From an uncultured Ruminococcus sp. (lineage in GTDB: Bacteria > Bacillota > Clostridia > Oscillospirales > Ruminococcaceae): a stretch of 16,156 nucleotides of DNA. The position numbers and the translations under genes were made by a program. The notes under the pieces were generated by a model that had not been told where the DNA came from, searched no databases, and saw only the letters and a program-made list of their open reading frames with translations. The stretch spans positions 1 to 16,156 of the forward strand of contig CAMWHN010000020.1 in assembly GCA_947174085.1 (NCBI GenBank), written 5' to 3'. The first letter of the stretch is position 1. Each line of letters starts with the position of its first letter. Positions 1 to 7,600 of this stretch are shown here, in pieces.

Positions 1-490
1 TGAGCGAGATAATGTGGCCAGAACCTCAGGGTCATTTTATTACCTTTCTTCTGAATATTCAGAATAATTATTTTTCCTGAACAGTTTTTCACTCTTTCTT
101 TCAAATCATTTTCTAAAAAATTGCGTTTTCCTTGAAAATTACAAATTCTTAAATCCTAAATTTAAAAAAGGAGTGAAAAATAGAAAGATTCAAAAATTTC
201 ACGCACTCTCTGTCAGACAAAAAATTTTCCCGGAGCACTGTCCTCGGGGGTGCCTCAGAAAATTCAGGAGCTGACACGAGGAAAAGAAATACAAGGCAGT
301 TGGCAGTGCCATTGTGCTTCAGGCTGAATCCAATGTTCTGGTTATGAAAGCACTCCTCTTTGAATTCAGCCGTGGTCATCTAAAAATATCTATAAAATAA
401 TTTAATAGTTTTGTCTTTGACAAGGATGTCATTTTCTTTTATAGAAGCAAATTTTTATAGCTGAAATCTGCATACAAGGAGCGATTTGTC
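1..490. other. Left flank without a convincing gene
   Basis: I see no gene that can be supported here. A perfect 16-bp palindrome, TTCTGAATATTCAGAA, lies at 49-64 and could be a protein-binding site or a short hairpin; it has no T-run after it. A reverse open frame of 76 codons at 149-379 lacks a ribosome site and resembles nothing I recognise. The stretch near 230-330 is richer in G+C than its surroundings and may be a remnant of a repeat or gene. The last bases, AAGGAG at 476-481, form the ribosome site of the next gene. Confidence 0.5.
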
Positions 491-880
491 ATGAAAAAAT
501 ATACAGTGTCATTTGATACGGTCGGAAACACAGCGAAGCCGGAAGGGAAAAAAGTCAGATGCGATTACAACAAATTAATTACTAATAGTATATTTCTGTA
601 TGAGCTGGCACAGCAGGTTTGGGGAGGACTCTCTTACTTTGAAAGCGTATGTTTTCAAAAAAATTCACTTTTTTCTGAGTTTGATTCAAATCGAATAAGA
701 CATGAAATCAGAAGACAATATGACACGGATAGAAAGGATTTTGCCAGCATACCTTCCGGGGTGTGCGTTTTTGTACGGAGCACAGCGGAGTGCAAAAACG
801 TGAGGGGCTTTGCCCCTGGCGAGGGGTCTGGGGAACGTCAGGTTCCCCAGTATGAAGCACGAGGTACGAGTGCTTCATAA
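491..880 (+). CDS. Small hypothetical protein with repeat-encoded C-terminus
   Basis: The 129-codon frame has a good AAGGAG ribosome site at 476-481, nine bases before the ATG, so translation of the 5' part is credible. I do not recognise the product. Residues 1 to about 64 look like ordinary soluble protein, mixed charged and aromatic, with no membrane segment or signal peptide. From about residue 65 the frame runs into the hairpin repeat at 684-878, so the last third of the predicted protein (rich in Gly, Arg, Val) is encoded by repeat DNA and ends just past the repeat. The likely reading is a gene whose original 3' end was replaced by repeat insertion or recombination; the chimeric tail may be unfolded or the whole protein non-functional. 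An intact small gene that happens to overlap the repeat is the alternative. Confidence 0.5.
   Translation: MKKYTVSFDTVGNTAKPEGKKVRCDYNKLITNSIFLYELAQQVWGGLSYFESVCFQKNSLFSEFDSNRIRHEIRRQYDTDRKDFASIPSGVCVFVRSTAECKNVRGFAPGEGSGERQVPQYEARGTSAS
684..878 (+). repeat. Four-hairpin repeat, copy 1 (inverted partner at 3066-3250)
   Basis: This 195-bp element matches the reverse complement of 3066-3250 over its whole length. It starts at ATTCAAATC and ends at GTGCTTCAT. Its second half contains four successive inverted repeats: CGTTTTTG...CAAAAACG, GGGGC-TTT-GCCCC, GGGGAAC-GTCAG-GTTCCCC and ATGAAGCAC...GTGCTTCAT. Copy 1 has ten extra bases in the loop of the first hairpin compared with copy 2. It is much richer in G+C than nearby DNA. 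It codes for nothing obvious and looks like a dispersed palindromic element. The matching 5' half, which has no hairpins, shows that the repeat unit is larger than the palindromic block. Confidence 0.85.
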
Positions 881-900
881 GAGACAGAGAACACTGTATG

Positions 901-1005
901 TGTTCCATGTTCCAGCAATTTTTGAAAAGTCTTTCTATAGAGCAAGAGCAGTAATTTTTTTAGTTTCTGAAAAACACTGGAACGTGGAACAGCAAATCAT
1001 GTTCC
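901..1005. promoter_or_regulatory. Cluster of TGTTCCA boxes upstream of the SF3 helicase gene
   Basis: TGTTCCATGTTCCAG at 901-915 is mirrored by CTGGAACGTGGAACA at 977-991 (14 of 15 bases match as an inverted repeat), and each arm is itself two 7-bp units in tandem. A further TGTTCC at 1000-1005 pairs with GGAACA at 986-991. Five boxes in about 105 bp, in both orientations and 180-280 bp ahead of a Rep/primase-like helicase gene, suggest binding sites for an initiator or repressor, possibly a replication origin of the element. The role is inferred from position and repetition only. Confidence 0.5.
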
Positions 1006-1128
1006 GGATATTCTATCCTCTGGAATGTATGATGACAGTTCTCTTATGTTCTGATATACTGAATGAAACATAACAGCAAATAACAAAAAATACATCATTA
1101 AATATTATCCTGACAACAAATAAGTAAA

Positions 1129-1152
1129 CCCAATGAACAGATACGCATTGGG
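1129..1152 (+). promoter_or_regulatory. Hairpin in the leader of the SF3 helicase gene
   Basis: CCCAATG at 1129-1135 and CATTGGG at 1146-1152 form a perfect 7-bp stem with a 10-base loop. It lies 13 bases before the AGAAAGGA ribosome site (1166-1173) and has no T-run behind it. It could tune translation or be a protein-binding site. Confidence 0.35.
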
Positions 1153-1182
1153 AATTATATTTCTAAGAAAGGACGTGTCTTT

Positions 1183-2721
1183 ATGCTCTATCATCTTCCC
1201 TCACCATTTGTACTGACTGATCAGGAAGAGAATGCTAATGCAGCATTTGCATTTCAGCAACAGGGTGCAAGCCTTTATCCTGCTGATCCTATGGCAGTTG
1301 ATTATCCAGGATATATTACCAATTATGCTGCATCCCCGGAAGTATGTAATATGTTCAGAGCAAGCCTGAATGCTGCCAGAGAGGAACTGAACTCTCTTCA
1401 TTCAAAAGGAGATGTACAGAGATTTATCAGAACGATCGGAATGATTTTGACACAGCAGCTTCATCTGATTGTACGTCATCAAAGATGGACTTTCGCCTAT
1501 AATGGCAGGATATTCCTCATATATGCAGGAGTCCAGCAACTGGAAATGTATCTGCGGGAATTATGCGAGACAATTCCGGGTTTTGTGAAGGAATTCTACT
1601 GCACACCTTCATTTGTAAAAGCTTTATTAGCTGAGATAAACCAGACATGTCAGAATATCCCGGTTCTTCCAGATTTGCGTAATCTGATTGCTTTCCGAAA
1701 CGGCATTCTGAATTTGCAAAGTATGATGCTGCTTCCATTTACATCCGATCTCTTCATCACTTCTATGGTGGATGCGGACTGGAACTGGTATGCGATGGAC
1801 TGTCCTAATTTCTGGCATCTTATCATGAGCTATGCCTGCGGTGAACAGACACTTGCAGACCGTATTCTGGAGGCTCTGGGCACATGTCTGACAAATGACT
1901 ATATCAAAACAATTTTCTGTCTGACAGGTGTTACAAATTCAGGTAAGTCCTTTATCGCAGACTATATCAGAAGTTTATTGAATCCGGAAAGCGTAGTTGT
2001 GATGATGCCGGATGAATTCGGAAAGCAGTTCTCCAATATTAAAATATTTAACAAGAGTCTGTGTATGTGTATGGATATGCCGTCAGCTCCGCTGAATCCG
2101 GTAGCAACTTCTGCAATCAAGCAAATTTCAGGTGGCGATATGATTGCAAGTGAAGTCAAATATCAGAACGGTAATGTCAACTTTGAGAGCCGGACACATC
2201 TAATGCTGGGTTCCAACTTTGATATCCGTCCCTATGAAGAAGATATTGCCTTCACTGCAAGAAAAATTGTTCTTCCGTTCTGTCATCGTATTACAGATGA
2301 ACAGGTAAATAAGGAAGTGCTGAAAGCGACGCTGGAACCAGAACGGAGTGCAATTGTCAACCTGTTAATCAATGCGTACCTGAATCTGCGTGGAAGAAAT
2401 TATGTATTCAGTGGAACAGGCAGCTGGTATGATACTTATGTTCCGACAAATGATCTCAGAAGCGATTGCAGGGGCAGTATCCAGTATTTCGTCATGAACT
2501 GCTGCAATATTACGAATCATCCACAGAACTATGTATTTACAGAGGATTTGTTCCAGGCATATCAGATGTTTACAGCAGCGAATAACACATTTCCTATAGA
2601 GAATAGCGAATATTTTTCAAGATGCTTTTCCGCAGAATTTCCATATCTGGCTAAAAGCAAGAAGAGAAGACCTGCTGCTGAAAATCCTCAGAGCGTATAT
2701 CAGGGAATCTGCCTGAAATAA
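1183..2721 (+). CDS. D5/P4-type superfamily-3 helicase (phage/plasmid replication)
   Basis: This 512-residue protein fits the C-terminal helicase part of phage/plasmid primases (P4 alpha / D5 family), which unwind the origin of a phage or plasmid as hexameric ATPases. Residues about 225-400 carry the SF3 core: Walker A GVTNSGKS at 249-256 (Lys255), the region ending CMDMPS as Walker B, the typical GGD at 317-319, the motif C GSN at 343-345, and the arginine-finger-like stretch DIAFTARK with Arg360. About 220 residues precede the core and show no zinc finger or TOPRIM primase motif, so primase activity is not supported. AGAAAGGA at 1166-1173 sits nine bases before the ATG. The neighbours, origin-like boxes upstream and an excisionase-like gene downstream, suit an integrative or mobilisable element. 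The frame is intact. Confidence 0.85.
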   Translation: MLYHLPSPFVLTDQEENANAAFAFQQQGASLYPADPMAVDYPGYITNYAASPEVCNMFRASLNAAREELNSLHSKGDVQRFIRTIGMILTQQLHLIVRHQRWTFAYNGRIFLIYAGVQQLEMYLRELCETIPGFVKEFYCTPSFVKALLAEINQTCQNIPVLPDLRNLIAFRNGILNLQSMMLLPFTSDLFITSMVDADWNWYAMDCPNFWHLIMSYACGEQTLADRILEALGTCLTNDYIKTIFCLTGVTNSGKSFIADYIRSLLNPESVVVMMPDEFGKQFSNIKIFNKSLCMCMDMPSAPLNPVATSAIKQISGGDMIASEVKYQNGNVNFESRTHLMLGSNFDIRPYEEDIAFTARKIVLPFCHRITDEQVNKEVLKATLEPERSAIVNLLINAYLNLRGRNYVFSGTGSWYDTYVPTNDLRSDCRGSIQYFVMNCCNITNHPQNYVFTEDLFQAYQMFTAANNTFPIENSEYFSRCFSAEFPYLAKSKKRRPAAENPQSVYQGICLK

Positions 2722-2745
2722 ATGATATTTTGTAAGTAATGGAAT

Positions 2746-2779
2746 GACCCGTATGGAAGATAGTACTTTCATACGGGTC
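2746..2779 (+). terminator. Hairpin between helicase and HTH genes
   Basis: GACCCGTATG at 2746-2755 and CATACGGGTC at 2770-2779 form a perfect 10-bp stem with a 14-base loop, 24 bases after the helicase stop codon. The bases after it (TGCTTTGT) are only weakly T-rich, so it may be a leaky terminator or attenuator that lowers expression of the following HTH gene, or an mRNA-stabilising structure. Confidence 0.5.
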
Positions 2780-2806
2780 TGCTTTGTAAAGATTGGAGGA
2801 ATTGTC

Positions 2807-2980
2807 ATGAAGTTGATTACAATTGAAGAACTGATGAAAAGACTCAGTATTGGCAGAAATACAGCTTATAAGCTGCTGGAATCCAGAGAGCTGAAAGCCT
2901 TTAAAATTGGAAAGGTCTGGAAGATTCCAGAAGAATCCGTGGAACTGTACATCAAAGAAAAAACATTCGGAAAGCAGTAA
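2807..2980 (+). CDS. Excisionase-family helix-turn-helix protein
   Basis: The 57-residue product is almost entirely a MerR-like/HTH_17 excisionase domain: it opens LITIEELMKRLSIGRNTAYK, the winged-helix recognition segment, and continues to the usual wing with KIGKVWKIPEESVELYI. Such proteins bind DNA as recombination directionality factors (Xis) or as small regulators, and are common in Clostridia integrative elements. I chose ATG 2807 because GGAGGA at 2795-2800 lies six bases before it; an in-frame ATG at 2744 lies before the 2746-2779 hairpin and would add residues outside the domain. It follows the SF3 helicase gene in the same direction. Normally an integrase gene would come next, and none is present before the inverted repeat at 3066, so the element may be truncated or the protein may act as a copy-control regulator. 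Confidence 0.85.
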   Translation: MKLITIEELMKRLSIGRNTAYKLLESRELKAFKIGKVWKIPEESVELYIKEKTFGKQ

Positions 2981-3065
2981 CAAAGATAAAAACTGCCCAT
3001 GAACCGATTACTCCGGAGCCAATTACTTCTGGGTGCTGCTTTTCTGTATTAAATGTTTAGGTGTA

Positions 3066-3250
3066 ATGAAGCACTCGTGCCTCGTGCTTCATACTGGGGA
3101 ACCTGACGTTCCTCAGCTCCCTCGTCAGGGGCAGAGCACCTCACGTTTTTGCACTCCGTACAAAAACGCACACCCCAGAAGATGTGCTGGAGAAATCCTT
3201 TCTATCCGCATCATATTTTTTTCTAATTTGATGTCTTATTTGATTTGAAT
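3066..3250 (-). repeat. Four-hairpin repeat, copy 2 (inverted)
   Basis: The reverse complement of this stretch aligns end to end with 684-878. The outer palindrome ATGAAGCAC...GTGCTTCAT is kept, and the CGTTTTTG/CAAAAACG stem is kept with a loop ten bases shorter. The GGGGC/GCCCC stem and the GGGGAAC/GTTCCCC stem each carry one mismatch or wobble. Open frames crossing it are by-products of the repeat. Between 2981 and 3065 I see no gene, only a short open stretch after the HTH gene that may be the remnant of the next gene of the element. Confidence 0.85.
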
Positions 3251-3311
3251 ATATAATTGATAGATTGTTGCTGTTTTGCTACGTCTTGTGTGTTATAGAT
3301 GAATAAAGCTT

Positions 3312-3444
3312 TTAATTAATCCCAATTCTGTTCTGTATTACTGAACGAATTTGGCAATTTTGAAATCCCTGTATTTCATCCAGATTATACCAATCCGGGG
3401 GATGAATAGTATTGCGTTTTATTGTTATGTCCAATTATGTCCAT
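3312..3444 (-). pseudogene. Possible small frameshifted ORF
   Basis: On the reverse strand an ATG at 3444 is preceded by a good AAAGGAGAG ribosome site. It opens MDIIGHNNKTQYYSSP and then hits a stop at 3385-3387. If the run of five C in the coding strand (near 3396-3400) were four, the frame would continue as DWYNLDEIQGFQN and onward to a stop at 3312-3314, giving 43 residues. I do not recognise the product. The ribosome site and the smooth continuation in the second frame are the only support, so this could be chance. The rest of the 3251-3611 interval is AT-rich and holds no other gene that I can support. Confidence 0.25.
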
Positions 3445-3544
3445 TTGACTCTCTCCTTTGAGAAGTATATAAATTATTATACCATTAAACTTGTAAAATT
3501 ACAATGAAATTTCCCATTCATCTGATTTTTAATGAAAAAATTTC

Positions 3545-3577
3545 CTACTATTACATTTTTCTTTGTGATAATAGTAG
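3545..3577. promoter_or_regulatory. Inverted repeat before the MBL-fold pseudogene
   Basis: CTACTATTA at 3545-3553 and TAATAGTAG at 3569-3577 are perfect 9-bp arms with a 15-base spacer, 35 bases upstream of the pseudogene start codon. Position and AT-richness fit an operator for a dimeric repressor; no regulator gene lies next to it. Confidence 0.4.
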
Positions 3578-3611
3578 ATGGTAGTGATATCAAAGAAAGG
3601 AAGGATTTACA

Positions 3612-3915
3612 ATGATCAGATTTTTAGGAAGAGGCAGTGCATTTGCAGATGAACATAACTCTGCAAAAAATACGGAGACCACAGCGGTGGAGTCGGTACA
3701 ATGCTGCAATATGCATGGTTTGTGCTGTATAACTCTATTAAAACTGTCACACTGAAGATGTGAAAAATGATTTGATTATTCTGCTCATACAGATAGAGGG
3801 CTGTGAAGCGGAGTGACTCAGTATCATGACCGCTGACTAGCTGTATAAAGACTGGTTCGTATCAGCAATCCTTACGACGTATGTGAAATCGCTTGACGGA
3901 AAATGCTTCGGATGG
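3612..3915 (+). pseudogene. Metallo-beta-lactamase-fold hydrolase, decayed
   Basis: The start is well formed: GGAAGG upstream, then ATG 3612 encoding MIRFLGRGSAFADEHNSA, the typical N-terminus of a family of MBL-fold hydrolases. Directly after, at about 3666-3670, the frame changes and the text resumes as YGDHSGGVGTMLQYAWF, so roughly 45 codons including the first part of the HxHxDH metal site appear to be deleted. Downstream fragments follow in shifting frames: EDVKNDLIILLIQIEGCEAE then a stop, then AD-stop-LYKDWFVSAILTTYVKSLDGKCFGW. The usual TTHVK histidine has become Tyr. Homology ends near 3915, so the C-terminal half is also missing. At least one deletion, two frame changes and two stops make function very unlikely. 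Family placement is from memory of the motifs, not from a search. Confidence 0.8.
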
Positions 3916-4154
3916 ATAATGACTGTCAGCTACTTGGCCTCTGTATCACATACCATCGGATTGATCATGATTGTTGGAGCATCGATTGTGACAGGGATCT
4001 TTCTGAAAAGCTGCGCTTCATGATCCTTTTGGCGCAGATAGTCCGGCGTGACTTCAGAGGATATGTCTATTCTTCCAAGGGGCAGCTAACCCTTGCCGGC
4101 ACACAGAAACGGATTGGTTTCTCCATAGTATTTTTACACATACGCTGTTTTTCC
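3916..4154. other. Junction between two pseudogenes, origin unclear
   Basis: This 239-bp stretch joins the MBL-fold fragment to the DUF1810 fragment. The forward frame that continues from the MBL fragment is hydrophobic (TVSYLASVSHTIGLIMIVGA) and stops at about 4030. The reverse strand also has an open stretch with protein-like composition, including EVTPDYLRQKDHEAQLF and IDAPTIMINPMVCDTEAK, before a stop. I recognise neither. It is probably a piece of a third, lost gene; no regulatory site stands out. Confidence 0.35.
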
Positions 4155-4504
4155 TGGAAGATACAACGGATTTGGTATACCTTCCCACAAATTAAGGAAT
4201 TAACAGTTAATACTGTCACAGAATTCTATGTACTGCAAAACATAAACCAAACACAGGCATTTCTGACACATCCCATCCTGTACTTGGTGTGAGACTGCTT
4301 GAAATTACAGACATTCTGCTTCAACTTGAAACAGATGACCCTGTGTCAGTATTTGGCTTAATAGATGCCTATAAGCTTAGGTCATGTATGACATTATTTT
4401 CTGAAATTGCTCCTGAACAAACAGTGTTTCAGAAAGTTCTTGACCAGTTCTGTCGAGACATGAAAGATGAAAATACGGTTCATCTTCTTTCAAGTGCAGA
4501 TTAA
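4155..4504 (+). pseudogene. DUF1810 family protein, truncated and frameshifted
   Basis: Two overlapping frames together spell a DUF1810 protein (a small cytoplasmic family of unknown function, sometimes labelled calpastatin-like). The first frame gives RIWYTFPQIKEL, matching the family's W-(M/I)-W-Y-I-F-PQI-K-G-L core, then TEFYVLQNINQTQAFLTHPI. A 5-base insertion (CTGTA, about 4278-4282) shifts the frame, and the second frame continues LGVRLLEITDILLQLETDD and the family hallmark KLRSCMTLF up to a TAA at 4502-4504. The N-terminal 30 or so residues before the WY core are missing. One end is lost and the reading frame is broken, so the gene is dead. It lies just upstream of the defence-like operon promoter but reads independently of it. 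Confidence 0.75.
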
Positions 4505-4550
4505 CTAAAGGAGAATATTACAAACATTCAGAGAAAAATGTGAGAAAATA

Positions 4551-4579
4551 TTGTATTTTATTTGTAATTGTGATATACT
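4551..4579 (+). promoter_or_regulatory. Promoter of the helicase-ATPase-AlkD operon
   Basis: TTGTAT at 4551-4556, a 17-base spacer and TATACT at 4574-4579 preceded by TG one base earlier (4571-4572) form an extended -10 sigma-A-type promoter. Transcription would begin near 4586, about 30 bases before the ATG at 4617. The ribosome site is weak (GAGATGG, 4603-4609), suggesting modest translation of the large helicase. Confidence 0.55.
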
Positions 4580-4616
4580 GTAAGTATCATTTATCTGAAA
4601 GTGAGATGGGTACAGC

Positions 4617-7600
4617 ATGGAAAAGTCTTCAAATATAGTTTTTATTGATATAGAAATCAATCCAAAAACAAAGAAAGTTCTGGATTATGGAGCAGTTACG
4701 GATTCTGATAAAACACTGCATACAGAAAATATATATGAATTTGATACTTTCATACAGAGCTATCAGTTCATATGCGGACATAACATTCTGAAACATGACT
4801 GGAATTATATTTATCATCCGGATGGCAGTAATGTGATAGATACACTAACACTCTCGCCGCTTTTATTTCCGAATCGTCCATATCATAAACTGCTGAAAGA
4901 TGATAAACTCCAAACGGATGAGCTCAACAATCCGTTGAATGATGCAAAAAAAACAAAACAGCTTTTCTTTGATGAAATTAATGCTTTTCAGAATCTTGAT
5001 GAAAAACTCAGAAATATTTATGCCTGTTTACTGGCAGAAAAAGAGGAATTCAAAGGATTCTGGAAATATCTGAATATTTATCCTGATATCAATATTGCAG
5101 AAGAAATTCAGGAATTTTTTAAAAATCAGATTTGTCAGAATGCAGATATTAAACTGGTGATTCAGGAAAATCCCATAGAACTGGCTTATTGTCTGGCATT
5201 GATTACAGCGACTGACAAGTATTCAATTATTCCCTATTGGGTACATATCAATTATCCCAGAATTGAGCCTATCATGAGACAATTGAGAAGTAATCCCTGT
5301 GGAAAATGCCGTTATTGTATGGAAAAATTCAATGCAAAAAAATACTTGAAAGAAATTTTCGGCTATGAAGATTTCCGGAAATATCATGGCGAACCTTTAC
5401 AGGAAAATGCTGTCAATGCCGCTGTTCAGAATGAATCGTTGTTAGCAGTATTCCCAACAGGAGGCGGAAAATCCTTGACGTTTCAGATTCCTGCCCTCAT
5501 GGCAGGAGAATTTTCAAGAGCCTTAACAATCGTGATTTCGCCTTTGCAGTCACTTATGAAAGATCAAGTGGATAATCTCGAAAAACGTAATATTGCCGAA
5601 GCAGTTACAATTAATGGTTTGTTAAGTCCCATTGAACGTGCCGAAGCTCTTGAACGTGTCGCCAATGGAATAGCATCTGTTTTATATATTTCGCCGGAGT
5701 CTCTGCGTTCCAAAACGATTGAAAGATTATTTTTATCCCGAAATATTGCAAGATTTGTTATTGATGAAGCACATTGTTTTTCAGCGTGGGGACAGGATTT
5801 TCGAGTAGATTATTTGTATATTGGGGATTTCATTCGAGAATTGCAGGAGAAAAAAGGAAACGGCTGTCAAATTCCAGTATCTTGCTTTACAGCAACCGCT
5901 AAACAGAAAGTTATCAGCGATATTAAGGATTACTTCAAGAAAAAATTAAATCTTGAATTACAACTTTTCGCCACAGATTCTACAAGACAGAATTTGCGTT
6001 ATGAAGTTCTGCACATGGATTCTGATGACCAGAAATATACAACTATGCGGAATATGATTGAAATGAAAAAATGTCCAACAATTGTCTATGTTTCAAGAAC
6101 AAAACGCACTTATGAATTAGCTGAAAAACTCTCACAAGATGGTATCAAGGCAAAACCTTTCAACGGAAAAATGGAAAGTGCCATCAAACAGGAAAATCAG
6201 AATGCTTTCATTAATGATGAAATTCAAGTCATTGTTGCTACATCAGCATTTGGCATGGGTGTAGATAAATCTAATGTCAAGCTGGTGATTCATTATGATA
6301 TTTCTGATTCACTTGAAAATTATGTTCAGGAAGCAGGACGTGCCGGACGTGACCAGAATCTTCAGGCAGAATGCTATGTATTATATCATGACAGCGACTT
6401 AGACAAGCATTTTATGCTATTAAATCAAACAAAATTGAGCATTAGAGAAATTCAGCAGGTCTGGACAGCAATTAAGAACATGACCAGAGAAAAAATGCTA
6501 TACTGTTCCCCTCTTGAAATTGCTCGTCAAGCCGGTTGGGATGATACTGGTTCAGATATGGAAACACGTGTCAAATCAGCGATACAGGCTCTTGAAAATG
6601 CCGGATATGTCAAACGTGGAAAGAATGTTCCAAGAGTCTATGCAACAAGCATTCTGACTCCAAATATGACCAAAGCTGCAAACAGAATTGATAATTCTGA
6701 AAGATTTCTGGATGATAACGAACGTATGAATGCCAAAAGAATCATCAAATCCCTGATTTCAAGTCGAAGTATTGCCAATGCTGGCAATACAGATGCTGAA
6801 TCTCGTATAGATTATCTTGCTGATTTATTGGGACTGGAAAAGAAAGAAATCATTCAAATCATTCAAAGACTGCGTGAAGAAAATATTCTTGCAGATTCTA
6901 AAGATTTGACTGCTTATATCCGCCGGAATGAACAGAAAAATAAATCTCAGAAAATTCTGCAAAAATATATAGCTCTGGAAAAATTTTTGTTGACTATCTT
7001 TCCGGAAGAGGAAACTGTTTTCAATCTGAAAGAACTCAATGAAAATGCACTTTCTTGTGGTATAAAATTTTCTACTGTGAAAGCAATTCAGACAATTTTC
7101 TATTATTGGACGATTCGAGGCTATATCCTGAAAAAACAAGATGCTGTATCAAATCGAATTTATATACAGCCGAAAAAAGAAACGAATGTTGTCAGAAAGA
7201 AACGAATGCTTTGCTTTTCTGTTGCAGAATTGATTGTAGAAATTCTGTTCAGGAGAAGTCAAGAAATTCAGACGGATAAAGAAGAAATACAGGTTTTATT
7301 CTCCGTTCTGGAATTGCAAAATGCCTATCACAGGAATCATCCTGAAAAAATTCAGGCTGATGATATTGAAGAGGCGTTGTTATATCTGTCTAAAATTGGC
7401 TCTATGAAATTGGAAGGCGGATTTTTGGTGTTTTATGGTGGTATGGAACTTCAACGGCTTGTGCTGGATAATAGAATCAGATACAAAAAGGAAGATTATG
7501 CACAGTTGAATGAATTCTATCAGCAGCGAATTCAGCAGATTCATATTGTGGGAGAATATGCCAATATGATAACAAAAGATTATCAGCAGGCTTTGCAGTT

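Noticed and set aside
149..379. Reverse-strand 76-codon open frame
   Set aside because: No ribosome site, no recognisable domain, unusual composition; not separable from chance.
810..1073. Forward 87-codon frame starting in the hairpin repeat
   Set aside because: Start lies in the repeat and the body crosses the TGTTCCA box cluster; no ribosome site.
2744..2806. Longer start for the HTH protein
   Set aside because: It begins two bases before the 10-bp hairpin arm and has no ribosome site, while GGAGGA precedes ATG 2807.
3033..3248. Forward 71-codon frame across repeat copy 2
   Set aside because: Almost wholly repeat sequence; the matching reverse frame exists in copy 1 for the same reason.
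684..3250. CRISPR-like or retron-like interpretation of the hairpin repeats
   Set aside because: Only two inverted copies, no regular spacers, no reverse transcriptase or Cas gene in the window.
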